From: Scleromatobacter sp038243995
GTDB lineage: Bacteria; Pseudomonadota; Gammaproteobacteria; Burkholderiales; Burkholderiaceae_C
Assembly (NCBI GenBank): GCA_038243995.1
Contig: JBBRTV010000005.1
Location: 1-64,000, forward strand
Length of the DNA: 64,000 nucleotides
Reading direction: 5' to 3'
Shown here: positions 30,882 to 38,085 of the stretch, in pieces
How positions within the stretch are numbered: position 1 is the stretch's first letter
Layout: every line of letters starts with the position of its first letter
Program-made: the position numbers and the translations under genes
Notes under the pieces: generated by a model
Databases searched by the model: none
Told to the model about the DNA's origin: nothing
Seen by the model: the letters and a program-made list of their open reading frames with translations, nothing else

Positions 30882-31240
30882 ATGTTCGCTCCCCGATTCA
30901 GGATCGCCGTGCAGTTCGGCTGCGGGCTCCTGGATGGCAGTTACCTGGGCCTGGCCTATGCCCGCAGCTGGTCCGACGATCCGCCTTCGCAGACCATGGT
31001 TCTCGCCGGCAAGACCGCGCTCGGCACCGCGCGCGAGGGCGAGCCCACCTCCGCCTTGTCTCGCGCGCGTGCTCGACCGTGACATCCACGCCAGCGTCGA
31101 GGCCTTCGCCGATGACCGCGACACCGCACCGTGGGTGCAGGTCGGCCTCTCGGCGCCCGTGATCGCCGATCGGCTGGCGGTCAACGCCAGCTGGGGCGCC
31201 CACACCGGCGCGTCGGGCGAAACGACACGCTCACCATGGC
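30882..31240 (+). pseudogene. Frameshifted remnant of an outer-membrane protein gene
   Basis: The frame from ATG 30882 reads FRIAVQFGCGLLDGSYLGLA and then becomes low-complexity. In the next frame, from about 31060, a coherent continuation appears (VLDRDIHASVEAFADDRD, then VQVGLSAPVIADRLAVNASW). The alternating pattern resembles beta strands of an outer-membrane or autotransporter-like barrel. A +1 shift near 31050 and loss of both ends indicate a decayed gene fragment. The parent family cannot be fixed. Confidence 0.4.
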
Positions 31241-31595
31241 GCGCGAGAAGGCGGTGACTGCGCTGGTCGTCAGCGACCCGGCGGAGCGCGAGGCGGCTTT
31301 CAAGGATGCCGCCGGCGACAAGTCGGCCCTGCCCAAGCTGCTGGAAGACTACAAGTCCAAGATCGACAACCCGGCGGAGCAGAAGCTGTACGACGAGATG
31401 TCGCGCGCGACGAACGCCTATGTCGCGACGCTCGACAAGACACTGCACGACGCGGTCGGCGCAGACGCCGCCAAGATCGACGAATTGCGCGCCCTGGCCG
31501 GAGGCGAATGGCGCGAACGCGTGATGACGCCCGAGCGCCTTGTCACGAAGCGCTCTCGCGCGCGCTACTGCGTGACTTCGAACATCGCCCCGTAG
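31236..31595 (+). pseudogene. Remnant of a chemoreceptor four-helix-bundle sensor
   Basis: From ATG 31236 the frame reads AREKAVTALVVSDPAEREAAF, SALPKLLEDYKSKIDNPAEQ, KLYDEMSRATNAYVATLDKT and KIDELRALAGGEW, typical of the periplasmic 4HB_MCP sensor of Burkholderiales chemoreceptors. Membrane helices, HAMP and signalling domain are missing, and the frame runs on into the tail of the facing gene (stop 31593-31595). It is an isolated fragment, probably left by deletion or recombination. Confidence 0.6.
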
Positions 31596-32971
31596 AAGTA
31601 TTTGCCGCCGACATAAGTCGTTCCGAACAGTCTTCCCGCGGGATCGACCACGACGCCGCCGAGGGGTTGCGCCCCGTTGATGCCGTCGCTGAAGAAGTGG
31701 GCCGGCTCGGATTCGATCCAGGGGTCGGTACGGTTCGTGGGCGGCGTCAGCTTGTACAGCACACCCATCTGGCCCGGCCCGCCCGCGACGGACGTGCCAT
31801 AGATGGCGCCTGCATGGTCCATCGCCAGCGAGCCGATCGGGTGCGCCACCGAAGACAGGAAGCTGTTGAAGTCGAACACGACCTTGTAGCCCCAGTTGTG
31901 CGCGCCGGCCGCGGGAGGCATCAACGCAAACACCACGCCGAGGCCGGCCGCGTTGGTGCCCATGTTGCTGGTCGCGCCGATCAGCGCACCGTTCCTTGCC
32001 ACGATGAAGGGCGACTGCGGATAGCTGCCGTCCTCGGCGTTCGTGAAGGAGTGGAGGATCGCCTTCGTCCATTGCTTGCTGCCCTTGGGCGGCGGCGTGA
32101 GGGAAAACGCGACACCGAAGCCGTACTTGCCGAACCCGGGCGTCGAGCCGTACAGCCCCCCGGCCTGGTCGATCGCCAGGCCCACGATGGGGCCGCCGCC
32201 ATCGGCCTTGCCGCGGAAGTGGTACAGCACGGTCTCATGCCATGTCGTCTCGTCGCCGGTGGGCGGTGCCAGCTGGAAAACCACGCCCTGACCGGAAACA
32301 CCGCCCAATTGCGTGGTGCCGTACAAAGCACCCGCCTTGTCGCGCACGAGGGTGCCGAGCGGGCTACCTCCGTCGACCCCGCCCGAGAAGCTGAAGAGGG
32401 TGGTTTCAGTCCACGTCCCCTGGCCACCGGCGGGCGCGGTCAACTTGAAGACCACGCCATACCCGTTCGCGCCGCCTTGCGAGGTGGCTCCGTAGAGTGC
32501 GCCCGAAGGGTCCATCAGCAAGCCGGCATAAGGCACCGAACCATCGGCCGCGCCCTGGAATGCGTAGAGCACCGTCTCGGTGGCGACGCTCTGCCCATCT
32601 GCCGGCGGCGTCATCTTGAACACGGCGCCACAACCCGGCGTCCGGAAACACGCGCCGGTGTTTCCGCCCATGGTTGTCGTGCCGTAGAGGGCGCCCTGCG
32701 CGTCCTGGATGAGACCTGAACGCGGTCGCCCACCCTGCGCCCCGTTCGTGAAGTTGAAAATCGTCCGCTGCAGCGGATCGGCGAACGCTTCGACAGGCAC
32801 CGTGGCGCTCGCGCCAGCCAAGGTGCACACGGCGAGCGCCGAACCCCATCGGCGAACTCCGGTGCGGGCAAGGCTCGACAAAGCGATGCGACGGGAAAGC
32901 TCGAGGAGGGCCGAACGCGGGGAGCTGTGCATGGTGGGTGCCTTGGGGCGGATGGGGATGGAGGATGGCAT
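31565..32971 (-). CDS. Secreted repeat protein, TIGR03803-like
   Basis: A 468-residue exported protein. After a long N-terminal region with a signal sequence (about 40-66, ending VEAFADP) it consists of about seven repeats of 45-55 residues built on GALYGTTxxGGxxGxGVVFKLTPP, with a following strand such as ETVLYAFQGAADGSVPYAGL. This matches TIGR03803 (Gloeo/Verruco repeat), which folds as a beta-propeller-like array and is often found in surface proteins. The role is unknown. ATG 32971 has GAGG at seven bases; ATG 32932 is an alternative. The gene's 3' end overlaps the chemoreceptor remnant. Confidence 0.75.
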   Translation of the reverse strand: MPSSIPIRPKAPTMHSSPRSALLELSRRIALSSLARTGVRRWGSALAVCTLAGASATVPVEAFADPLQRTIFNFTNGAQGGRPRSGLIQDAQGALYGTTTMGGNTGACFRTPGCGAVFKMTPPADGQSVATETVLYAFQGAADGSVPYAGLLMDPSGALYGATSQGGANGYGVVFKLTAPAGGQGTWTETTLFSFSGGVDGGSPLGTLVRDKAGALYGTTQLGGVSGQGVVFQLAPPTGDETTWHETVLYHFRGKADGGGPIVGLAIDQAGGLYGSTPGFGKYGFGVAFSLTPPPKGSKQWTKAILHSFTNAEDGSYPQSPFIVARNGALIGATSNMGTNAAGLGVVFALMPPAAGAHNWGYKVVFDFNSFLSSVAHPIGSLAMDHAGAIYGTSVAGGPGQMGVLYKLTPPTNRTDPWIESEPAHFFSDGINGAQPLGGVVVDPAGRLFGTTYVGGKYFYGAMFEVTQ

Positions 32972-33169
32972 GAGGATGCCTCATTGGAAGCGCGGGCGCG
33001 CCGGTGCACAAGCGAGACTGTCAAGAACTATCAAGGCACGAGACGCCGCTCGCCGCACGACGCGCTGCCACGACCAAATCGTCGAGAAGGGTCACTTTCC
33101 GACTTTCTGACGTGGGCGCGGGGCATGGCAGTTGGCTACAGTAGAGCACCGTCCACGAACGCTTGCCCA

Positions 33170-33847
33170 ATGACACTGCTGATCCTGCCTGGAGGTACAG
33201 ACGTCGCGGAGGTAGCACTCTTCGATACTGAAGCAATACCGACCGATTGCCCATCGAGTTCGGAGGCGGTGGCCGCACTGGTGTCGTCGGAGCAGTTGAT
33301 CCGCTTGCCAACCGGAGGAGATGGTGGGTATCTGCTCCATGCCTACGTTGACGACGAGATTCCGGCAGACCTGATGCAATATTGCCTACAGGACGACCCA
33401 CTTCGCGGAAGGTTCAGGTCAGTCAGCGGAACCGTTGCGTTCGGCGGGTTGGAATCAGCCTTCAAAGGGTTCAAACCCAATGAGTTCATACGAGCTGACG
33501 GACAGATCCGCCCAGGCAGCTACGACTACGTGGCCTACCACACGGAGTATCCGGAACACTTGATGACCGACGAGGCCAACAAGGCGAAGGTCAACCTGAC
33601 GCCGACCGAGCGTCTCCTGTTGTCGATACCCACAGCAGCTACCCTGCTTGCTCTCGCGGCGTCCGTCTCTGCCGCAGTTTCACAGCATTTCGCACTTGTC
33701 ATTTGCATCGGAGCCGCGTCGTACTTCGCCATCCGAGTCCTGGTGAGGAGCAAGAGATTGAAGGAATTGCGGACTCGGCAGGGAGAGTGGGAGCGCCGCT
33801 TCCCCAGCATCGTCATTCAGCTACTGCCTCGGGTATCCGACGTGTAG
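33170..33847 (+). CDS. Orphan two-helix membrane protein in lower-GC DNA
   Basis: A 225-residue protein I do not recognise. The N-terminal soluble part (1-140: MTLLILPGGTDVAEVALFDT, then GTVAFGGLESAFKGFKP) is followed by two close hydrophobic helices (about 152-173 and 178-196) and a basic cytoplasmic tail (RSKRLKELRTRQGEWERRF). Codon use is visibly richer in A and T than in neighbours. It lies 160 bases from tRNA-His, a common insertion site, which suggests acquired DNA. ATG 33125 in the same frame is an alternative start; neither has a good ribosome-binding site. TACAGT at 33137-33142 may be a -10. Confidence 0.6.
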   Translation: MTLLILPGGTDVAEVALFDTEAIPTDCPSSSEAVAALVSSEQLIRLPTGGDGGYLLHAYVDDEIPADLMQYCLQDDPLRGRFRSVSGTVAFGGLESAFKGFKPNEFIRADGQIRPGSYDYVAYHTEYPEHLMTDEANKAKVNLTPTERLLLSIPTAATLLALAASVSAAVSQHFALVICIGAASYFAIRVLVRSKRLKELRTRQGEWERRFPSIVIQLLPRVSDV

Positions 33848-33957
33848 AAGTCCAAGGGGTGGTACGGGGTCAAGCGCCGTCACTGCTCGCTCCAACTGCA
33901 TGGGCACATCGCTGTACGCGTGACGTACCCTGACGATGTGACCGTGCAGAAGTACGA

Positions 33958-33999
33958 AGGCCCCGAAAGTCCTCGTAGATCAAGAACTTGGCGGGGCCT
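33958..33999 (-). terminator. Stem-loop after tRNA-His
   Basis: On the minus strand AGGCCCCG (33999-33992) pairs with CGGGGCCT (33965-33958), with an inner AAGT/ACTT extension across a bulge, starting nine bases after the CCA of tRNA-His. There is no long T-run. Confidence 0.45.
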
Positions 34000-34007
34000 G
34001 AATTAGG

Positions 34008-34084
34008 TGGGGTGGCTAATGGGACTCGAACCCACGACAACCAGAATCACAATCTGGGACTCTACCAACTGAGCTATAGCCACC
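34008..34084 (-). tRNA. tRNA-His (anticodon GTG)
   Basis: The cloverleaf reads on the minus strand with acceptor GTGGCTA / TAGCCAC, anticodon stem CCAGA / TCTGG around loop TTGTGAT (anticodon GTG), and T-arm GTGGG-TTCGAGT-CCCAT. An extra G at 34084 facing C73 (34011) is the encoded G-1 diagnostic of histidine tRNA. CCA is encoded (34010-34008). Confidence 0.97.
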
Positions 34085-34115
34085 ACCGGAACCAAAGATT
34101 ATAGCGCGACTTTCG

Positions 34116-36041
34116 TCAGTTGGGAGCCGACGCGCTGGTGTCGAAGCCCTTGGCGACGCGCTTGTCGTCGACCTTGACCTTGTAGCGGCTCTTCATCGCC
34201 TCGAAGACCGCCTGCGACTCGGCTTCTTCGAAGGCTTGCTCGACCTGTGTCTTCGCCTGCGCGTTCTGGGCCTCGTCGCCCGAACGCGGCACCGACTTGA
34301 CGACGCGGATCGCGGCGAAGCTGCCATCCGGCAGTGTGACGCTGGTGACGACCGGGCCCTTGGCGATGTCGGCCTTGAGGGCGGCGTCGATCACCGGGTG
34401 CGGCACGTCGGGGAGATTGGTCATGCGCCCGACGGTGGCCGTCAGCGGCAGGGCGAGCGCCGGGTCCTTGGCGGCTGCAGCGACACGGGCGTCGCCGTCC
34501 TTCCTGGCGGCGGCGGTGGCCATCGCCTTGCGGACGCTGTCGACGACCTGGTCATGCACTTCGGCGAGCGTGCGCACGTGTTCCGGGTGATATTCGACGA
34601 CGTGCGCGGACACGAGCTGGCTCGGGCCCGTCTCCACGGCCTCGGTGTTGTGCTTGCCGCGCACCGATTCGTTGGCGAACACGGCGTCGAGCAGGCGGGC
34701 GGAGGCCAGCGGGCCCGTCGCGCCGGCCGGCGCCGTGCGGTGCACCACGGCGGTCTGCTTCGCGAGCTTGAAATCGTCGATCGCGGGCTGCAGGCTGTCC
34801 GGCTTCTCGTAGACGGTGTTCGTGAACTTGTCGGCGTCGGTGGCGAAGAGCTTCTGCGCCTCCTGGGCGCGATAGAGGTCCTCGATCTGCGGACGCACTT
34901 CGTCGAAGGACTTGACGCTGCCCGGGCGCAGCCCGGTCATCAGGATGACGTGGAAGCCGGCGTCGCTGCGCACGACGTTGCTGATGTCGTTTTCCTTCAT
35001 CGAGAACAACGTGTCGCTGAACGCGCCGGGAATAGCGCCCTTGCGCATGAAATCGAGGTCGCCGCCTTCGGCCTTCGTGCCGCCGTCGTCGGAGTTCTTC
35101 TTCGCGATGTCGGCGAAGCTAGCCGGAGCCTTGCGCACCTGCGCGAGGAGGTCTTCGGCACGGGCCTTGGCCTTGGCGACGTCGGCCGGAGCGGCCTTCT
35201 TGTCGACGCTCACGAGGATGTGGCTGGCGCGGCGTTCTTCGGGCACCGTGTAGCGTGCCTTGTTCTGCTCGTAGATCTCGTGCAGGGCGGCATCGGCCAG
35301 CTTGACCTGCGCCTTCAGCGCTTCGACGTCGAGCACGACGTACTCGATCTTCGCTTCCTCGGGCGCCTTGAATTCGGCGGCGTGCGCCTTGTCGGCGTAG
35401 TAAGCCTGCACCTGCGCGTCGGTCGGCTGGATGGCCGCGAGGTAGTCCTTCGTGTCGAAGCGCTGCCACTGGATCTCGCGCTGGTCGAACCAGGCGTCGA
35501 GCGCCGCCTTGGTGGCCGTTGCGGGCACGATGCCGCTGACCGAGACGCCTTGCAGCGGCTGCTGCTTGCCGAGTTCGTCCTTCACGCGGTCGAAGAAGCT
35601 GTCGGGCGTCATGCCCTGCTGCGCGAGCACGGCCGTGAGCTGGGCCTTGTCGAGCGAGCGCAGTTGCTGGAACTGCGGATTCGTGGCGATGAAGACCTTG
35701 GTGCGCTCGTCGCTCGCGCCCAGGTCTTCATGGAAAGTAGCCGCCTGCATCACGCGGTCGCGGATGATGGTGTCGAGCGTCTCGCGCTTGGCGGCGGCCG
35801 TGTCGAGCGTCTTCAGGTCGACGTTCGGATGCTGGTTGCGCATCCGGTCTATGGCCTGCCGGTGCTGGTTGTCCCACTCCGCGCGCGTGATCTCCTTGCC
35901 GTCGACCGAGGCCACGGTCTCGGCGGCTTCGCTGAAGAAGTGCGTGTAGCCCTGGACGCCCGACGCGACGAACAACGGGATGATGATCAACCCGAGCATG
36001 ACTTGCAGGAGCCGGTTGTGCGACCGAACGAAATCGAACAT
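34116..36041 (-). CDS. ppiD: Peptidyl-prolyl cis-trans isomerase PpiD-like periplasmic chaperone
   Basis: PpiD is an inner-membrane-anchored chaperone for proteins leaving the Sec translocon. The 641-residue protein has one N-terminal helix (MFDFVRSHNRLLQVMLGLII, about 11-34), a SurA_N-like chaperone region (about 40-180), a parvulin domain (about 255-355: EERRASHILVSV, then GGDLDFMRKGAIPGAFSDTLF, FHVILMTG) and a long C-terminal helical part. ATG 36041 has GAGG seven bases upstream; the frame is open 15 codons further. It lies between tRNA-Val and tRNA-His on the same strand. Confidence 0.94.
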   Translation of the reverse strand: MFDFVRSHNRLLQVMLGLIIIPLFVASGVQGYTHFFSEAAETVASVDGKEITRAEWDNQHRQAIDRMRNQHPNVDLKTLDTAAAKRETLDTIIRDRVMQAATFHEDLGASDERTKVFIATNPQFQQLRSLDKAQLTAVLAQQGMTPDSFFDRVKDELGKQQPLQGVSVSGIVPATATKAALDAWFDQREIQWQRFDTKDYLAAIQPTDAQVQAYYADKAHAAEFKAPEEAKIEYVVLDVEALKAQVKLADAALHEIYEQNKARYTVPEERRASHILVSVDKKAAPADVAKAKARAEDLLAQVRKAPASFADIAKKNSDDGGTKAEGGDLDFMRKGAIPGAFSDTLFSMKENDISNVVRSDAGFHVILMTGLRPGSVKSFDEVRPQIEDLYRAQEAQKLFATDADKFTNTVYEKPDSLQPAIDDFKLAKQTAVVHRTAPAGATGPLASARLLDAVFANESVRGKHNTEAVETGPSQLVSAHVVEYHPEHVRTLAEVHDQVVDSVRKAMATAAARKDGDARVAAAAKDPALALPLTATVGRMTNLPDVPHPVIDAALKADIAKGPVVTSVTLPDGSFAAIRVVKSVPRSGDEAQNAQAKTQVEQAFEEAESQAVFEAMKSRYKVKVDDKRVAKGFDTSASAPN

Positions 36042-36086
36042 GAAGAGCCTCTTGGAGGGGCAGAACAGAAACGTCGGAAACGACAA

Positions 36087-36115
36087 AGGCGAACTCGAAT
36101 GTCATGAGTTCGCCT
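36087..36115 (-). terminator. Stem-loop terminator after tRNA-Val
   Basis: Perfect 10-bp inverted repeat AGGCGAACTC / GAGTTCGCCT with a nine-base loop (36097-36105). On the minus strand it is followed by TTG only, so the U-tract is weak. It lies 65 bases after tRNA-Val and 45 bases before the ppiD ATG, within the ppiD leader. Confidence 0.6.
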
Positions 36116-36180
36116 GACGGGTTCGACCGGCTCGACCGCTGCACCACGAAGGGCGCGGGCGGTCGCCGCAGGAATCGAAG

Positions 36181-36256
36181 TGGTGGGTGCTGACGGGCTC
36201 GAACCGCCGACCTACGCCGTGTAAGGGCGCTGCTCTACCAACTGAGCTAAGCACCC
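36181..36256 (-). tRNA. tRNA-Val (anticodon TAC)
   Basis: Cloverleaf on the minus strand with acceptor GGGTGCT / AGCACCC, D-arm TAGCTCAGTTGGTAGAGC, anticodon loop CTTACAC (anticodon TAC), T-arm with GGTTCGAGCC, and encoded CCA at 36183-36181. Confidence 0.97.
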
Positions 36257-36315
36257 GTCGATGCACGTTGCGAATCGCCTCCCGCCGGGGGATGCGCGAC
36301 TCGCGGATGTGAATG

Positions 36316-36588
36316 TCAGTTGACCGCGTCCTTGAGGCCCTTGCCCGGACGAAACTTCGGCACCTTGGCCGACTTGATCTTGATGGGTTCGTTGGTGCGC
36401 GGGTTACGGCCAACGCGCGCGGCGCGCTTGGTGACGGCGAACGTGCCGAAACCGACGATCGACACGCTGCCACCCTTTTTCAGGGTGGTCTTCACGCCGC
36501 CGATGACCGCTTCCAGCGCGCGCGTGGCCGCGGCCTTGGAAATGTCGGCCTGGCGGGCGATGTGTTCGATCAATTCAGACTTGTTCAC
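36316..36588 (-). CDS. hup: Histone-like DNA-binding protein HU
   Basis: HU is a small dimeric nucleoid protein that bends and wraps DNA. GTG 36588 starts MNKSELIEHIARQADISKAA, giving the standard 90 residues. The helical core is followed by the beta-arm with FGTFAVTKRAARVGRNP and the conserved Pro at its tip, ending FRPGKGLKDAVN. A GGGGG stretch precedes the GTG. A strong sigma-70 promoter lies at 36708-36737, leaving a leader of about 110 bases. Confidence 0.96.
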   Translation of the reverse strand: MNKSELIEHIARQADISKAAATRALEAVIGGVKTTLKKGGSVSIVGFGTFAVTKRAARVGRNPRTNEPIKIKSAKVPKFRPGKGLKDAVN

Positions 36589-36679
36589 GAAGGAACCCCC
36601 TCTCAGATGCGCTGGCGATTGTTGGATGAATGCGTCTTGCATTGCTCAGGACGGCCGCCCGACGGCTGGCGACGCGCCG

Positions 36680-36700
36680 AAAAAAACGGGCCTCAAGGCC
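36680..36700 (-). terminator. Short hairpin plus T7 at the start of the HU transcript
   Basis: On the minus strand GGCCTTGAGGCC (36700-36689) is followed by CG and seven T (36686-36680). It has the form of a weak intrinsic terminator but begins just where transcription from the HU promoter should start. It may stop readthrough from pgsA, or attenuate HU. Confidence 0.45.
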
Positions 36701-36707
36701 ACGAACG

Positions 36708-36737
36708 ATTACAGACCTTGTGACCTGACAGTGTCAA
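36708..36737 (-). promoter_or_regulatory. Sigma-70 promoter of the HU gene
   Basis: On the minus strand consensus TTGACA (36737-36732) and TGTAAT (36713-36708) are separated by 18 bases. Predicted transcription start is near 36701. Confidence 0.8.
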
Positions 36738-36931
36738 GCGAGAGCGGGATTCTATTCGGTTTCGTTACACACGATCGGCGACCCGACCCGCGCAAACCCT
36801 GGGCCGGACGAGGCGAGCGACCGCAACGGGGACGCCGCGCGGCCGGCCGGAGCTTCGCGCGGCAAAGGGGCGGCGAGCGTCTGGCCGGAGTTGGACCGAC
36901 CGGCTGCGACCGACGACGGGCCGGGGTGACG

Positions 36932-37498
36932 TTATCTCGCCTTCGCGCGGATTTCGGGCAGCGCCTTCTGGAGGTAGTAGACCATCGACCAGATGGTCAG
37001 CACGGCGGCGACGATCAGCAGGCCGGTGCCCCACACTTGCGTGTCGATCAGGCCGAACAGGATGCCGTGGAAGAGCAGGAAGGGGATTGCGATCATCTGC
37101 ATGGTCGTCTTCCACTTGCCCAGCCGATGCACCGCGACGCTCTTGGAGGCGCCGATCTGGGCCATCCATTCACGCAGCGACGAGATCGCGATCTCGCGCC
37201 CGATGATCACCAGCGCCAGCAGGGCGTTGACCCGGCCCAGGTGGACGAGGATCAGCAACGCGGCACAGACGAGGAACTTGTCGGCCACCGGATCGAGGAA
37301 CGCGCCGAATGCCGAGGCCTGGTTCAGCCGGCGCGCCAGGTAGCCGTCGAGCCAGTCGGTGAGCGCCGTGACCACGAACAGCACGGTCGCGACGATGTTC
37401 TGCGTCCTGTCGTCGACGGGAAGGTAGAACACGCCGACGATGAGCGGGATCGCGACGATGCGCGCCCAGGTCAGCAGGGTTGGGATCGTGAAGAACAT
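36932..37498 (-). CDS. pgsA: CDP-diacylglycerol-glycerol-3-phosphate 3-phosphatidyltransferase
   Basis: PgsA makes phosphatidylglycerophosphate, the committed step to phosphatidylglycerol and cardiolipin, in the inner membrane. The 188-residue protein has the CDP-alcohol phosphotransferase motif D-G-x2-AR-x8-G-x3-D-x3-D visible as DWLDGYLARR and GAFLDPVADK, with about five membrane helices. ATG 37498 starts MFFTIPTLLTWARIVAIPLI, the family N-terminus. It follows the TonB-C-like lipoprotein gene and uvrC on the same strand. Confidence 0.96.
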   Translation of the reverse strand: MFFTIPTLLTWARIVAIPLIVGVFYLPVDDRTQNIVATVLFVVTALTDWLDGYLARRLNQASAFGAFLDPVADKFLVCAALLILVHLGRVNALLALVIIGREIAISSLREWMAQIGASKSVAVHRLGKWKTTMQMIAIPFLLFHGILFGLIDTQVWGTGLLIVAAVLTIWSMVYYLQKALPEIRAKAR

Positions 37499-37566
37499 GG
37501 AGGGCCATTCTGCATGACTAAAGGCGCGCGCCGGACGGCGCTCGTCAAACGCGCGTCGCCCGGCCC

Positions 37567-38085
37567 TCAATCCAGGATGCGGGGCTTGAAGCGGCGGTCT
37601 TGGTCGAACAGGAAGACCTCGGTGAACTTCCAGGGGCGGGGCAGGTGCGTCGCATCACCGAAGGGAGCCGCGCGACGGACGGCGTCGATCGCGATCTGCA
37701 CCGTGTCGGTCGCCTGCGTCGGCGTTCGCGTCACCGTGATGCGGCGGACACTGCCGTCGCCGTTGACCTCGACCTCGAGCACCGGGATCGCGAGCAGCAG
37801 GCTGGGCGCGGGGCCGCTGTAGGTGATCGCCGGATTGGCCGCCATCATGCGTGCCGCGGCCTGCAGGCGATATTCGTTGATGGTCTGCGCCGGCCGCCTG
37901 GACGGCGCCGGGGCCGGCGCCGGCACCGCGGGCGCGGCGGCGGTACGCGGCGGCACGGGCGTGCCGCGCGTTTCGGGCGGCACGGGCGAATGGCAGGCGG
38001 AGAGCGCGCACAGGCCCAAGGCGGCGGCGAGCCGCGCCGCCCGGCCGCAAAGACGTGTCGTCCGCAACGAGTCAGTGCAATGCAC
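37567..38085 (-). CDS. Putative lipoprotein with TonB-C-like domain
   Basis: A 172-residue protein with a lipoprotein signal (GLCALSAC, Cys about 31), a Pro/Ala-rich spacer (about 35-70) and a C-terminal domain with VEVNGDGSVRRITVTRTPTQ and AIDAVRRAAPFGD that resembles TonB C-terminal domains. It starts at GTG 38085 with GGAG seven bases upstream and overlaps the 3' end of uvrC by 14 bases, so translation is probably coupled. Function is unknown. Confidence 0.78.
   Translation of the reverse strand: MHCTDSLRTTRLCGRAARLAAALGLCALSACHSPVPPETRGTPVPPRTAAAPAVPAPAPAPSRRPAQTINEYRLQAAARMMAANPAITYSGPAPSLLLAIPVLEVEVNGDGSVRRITVTRTPTQATDTVQIAIDAVRRAAPFGDATHLPRPWKFTEVFLFDQDRRFKPRILD

Larger units (their letters stand above)
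36589..36931. other. HU leader, promoter and pgsA downstream region
   Basis: This 343-base gap holds the HU leader (36589-36701), the HU promoter (36708-36737) and about 190 bases downstream of pgsA in which no gene or terminator is clear. Confidence 0.5.

Noticed and set aside
32927..33169. Longer N-terminus for the orphan membrane protein
   Set aside because: The added 81 codons overlap the secreted repeat protein start region on the other strand and change composition sharply; ATG 33170 or 33125 is more likely.
33848..34000. Open frame continuing about 50 codons after the stop of the orphan membrane protein gene
   Set aside because: It has no start codon or family-like sequence and ends in the tRNA-His terminator region; readthrough is not supported.
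33100..36256. Genomic island bounded by the two tRNA genes
   Set aside because: ppiD between them is a core gene of normal composition, no integrase is present and I found no duplicated tRNA 3' end; only the 33100-34000 stretch looks foreign.
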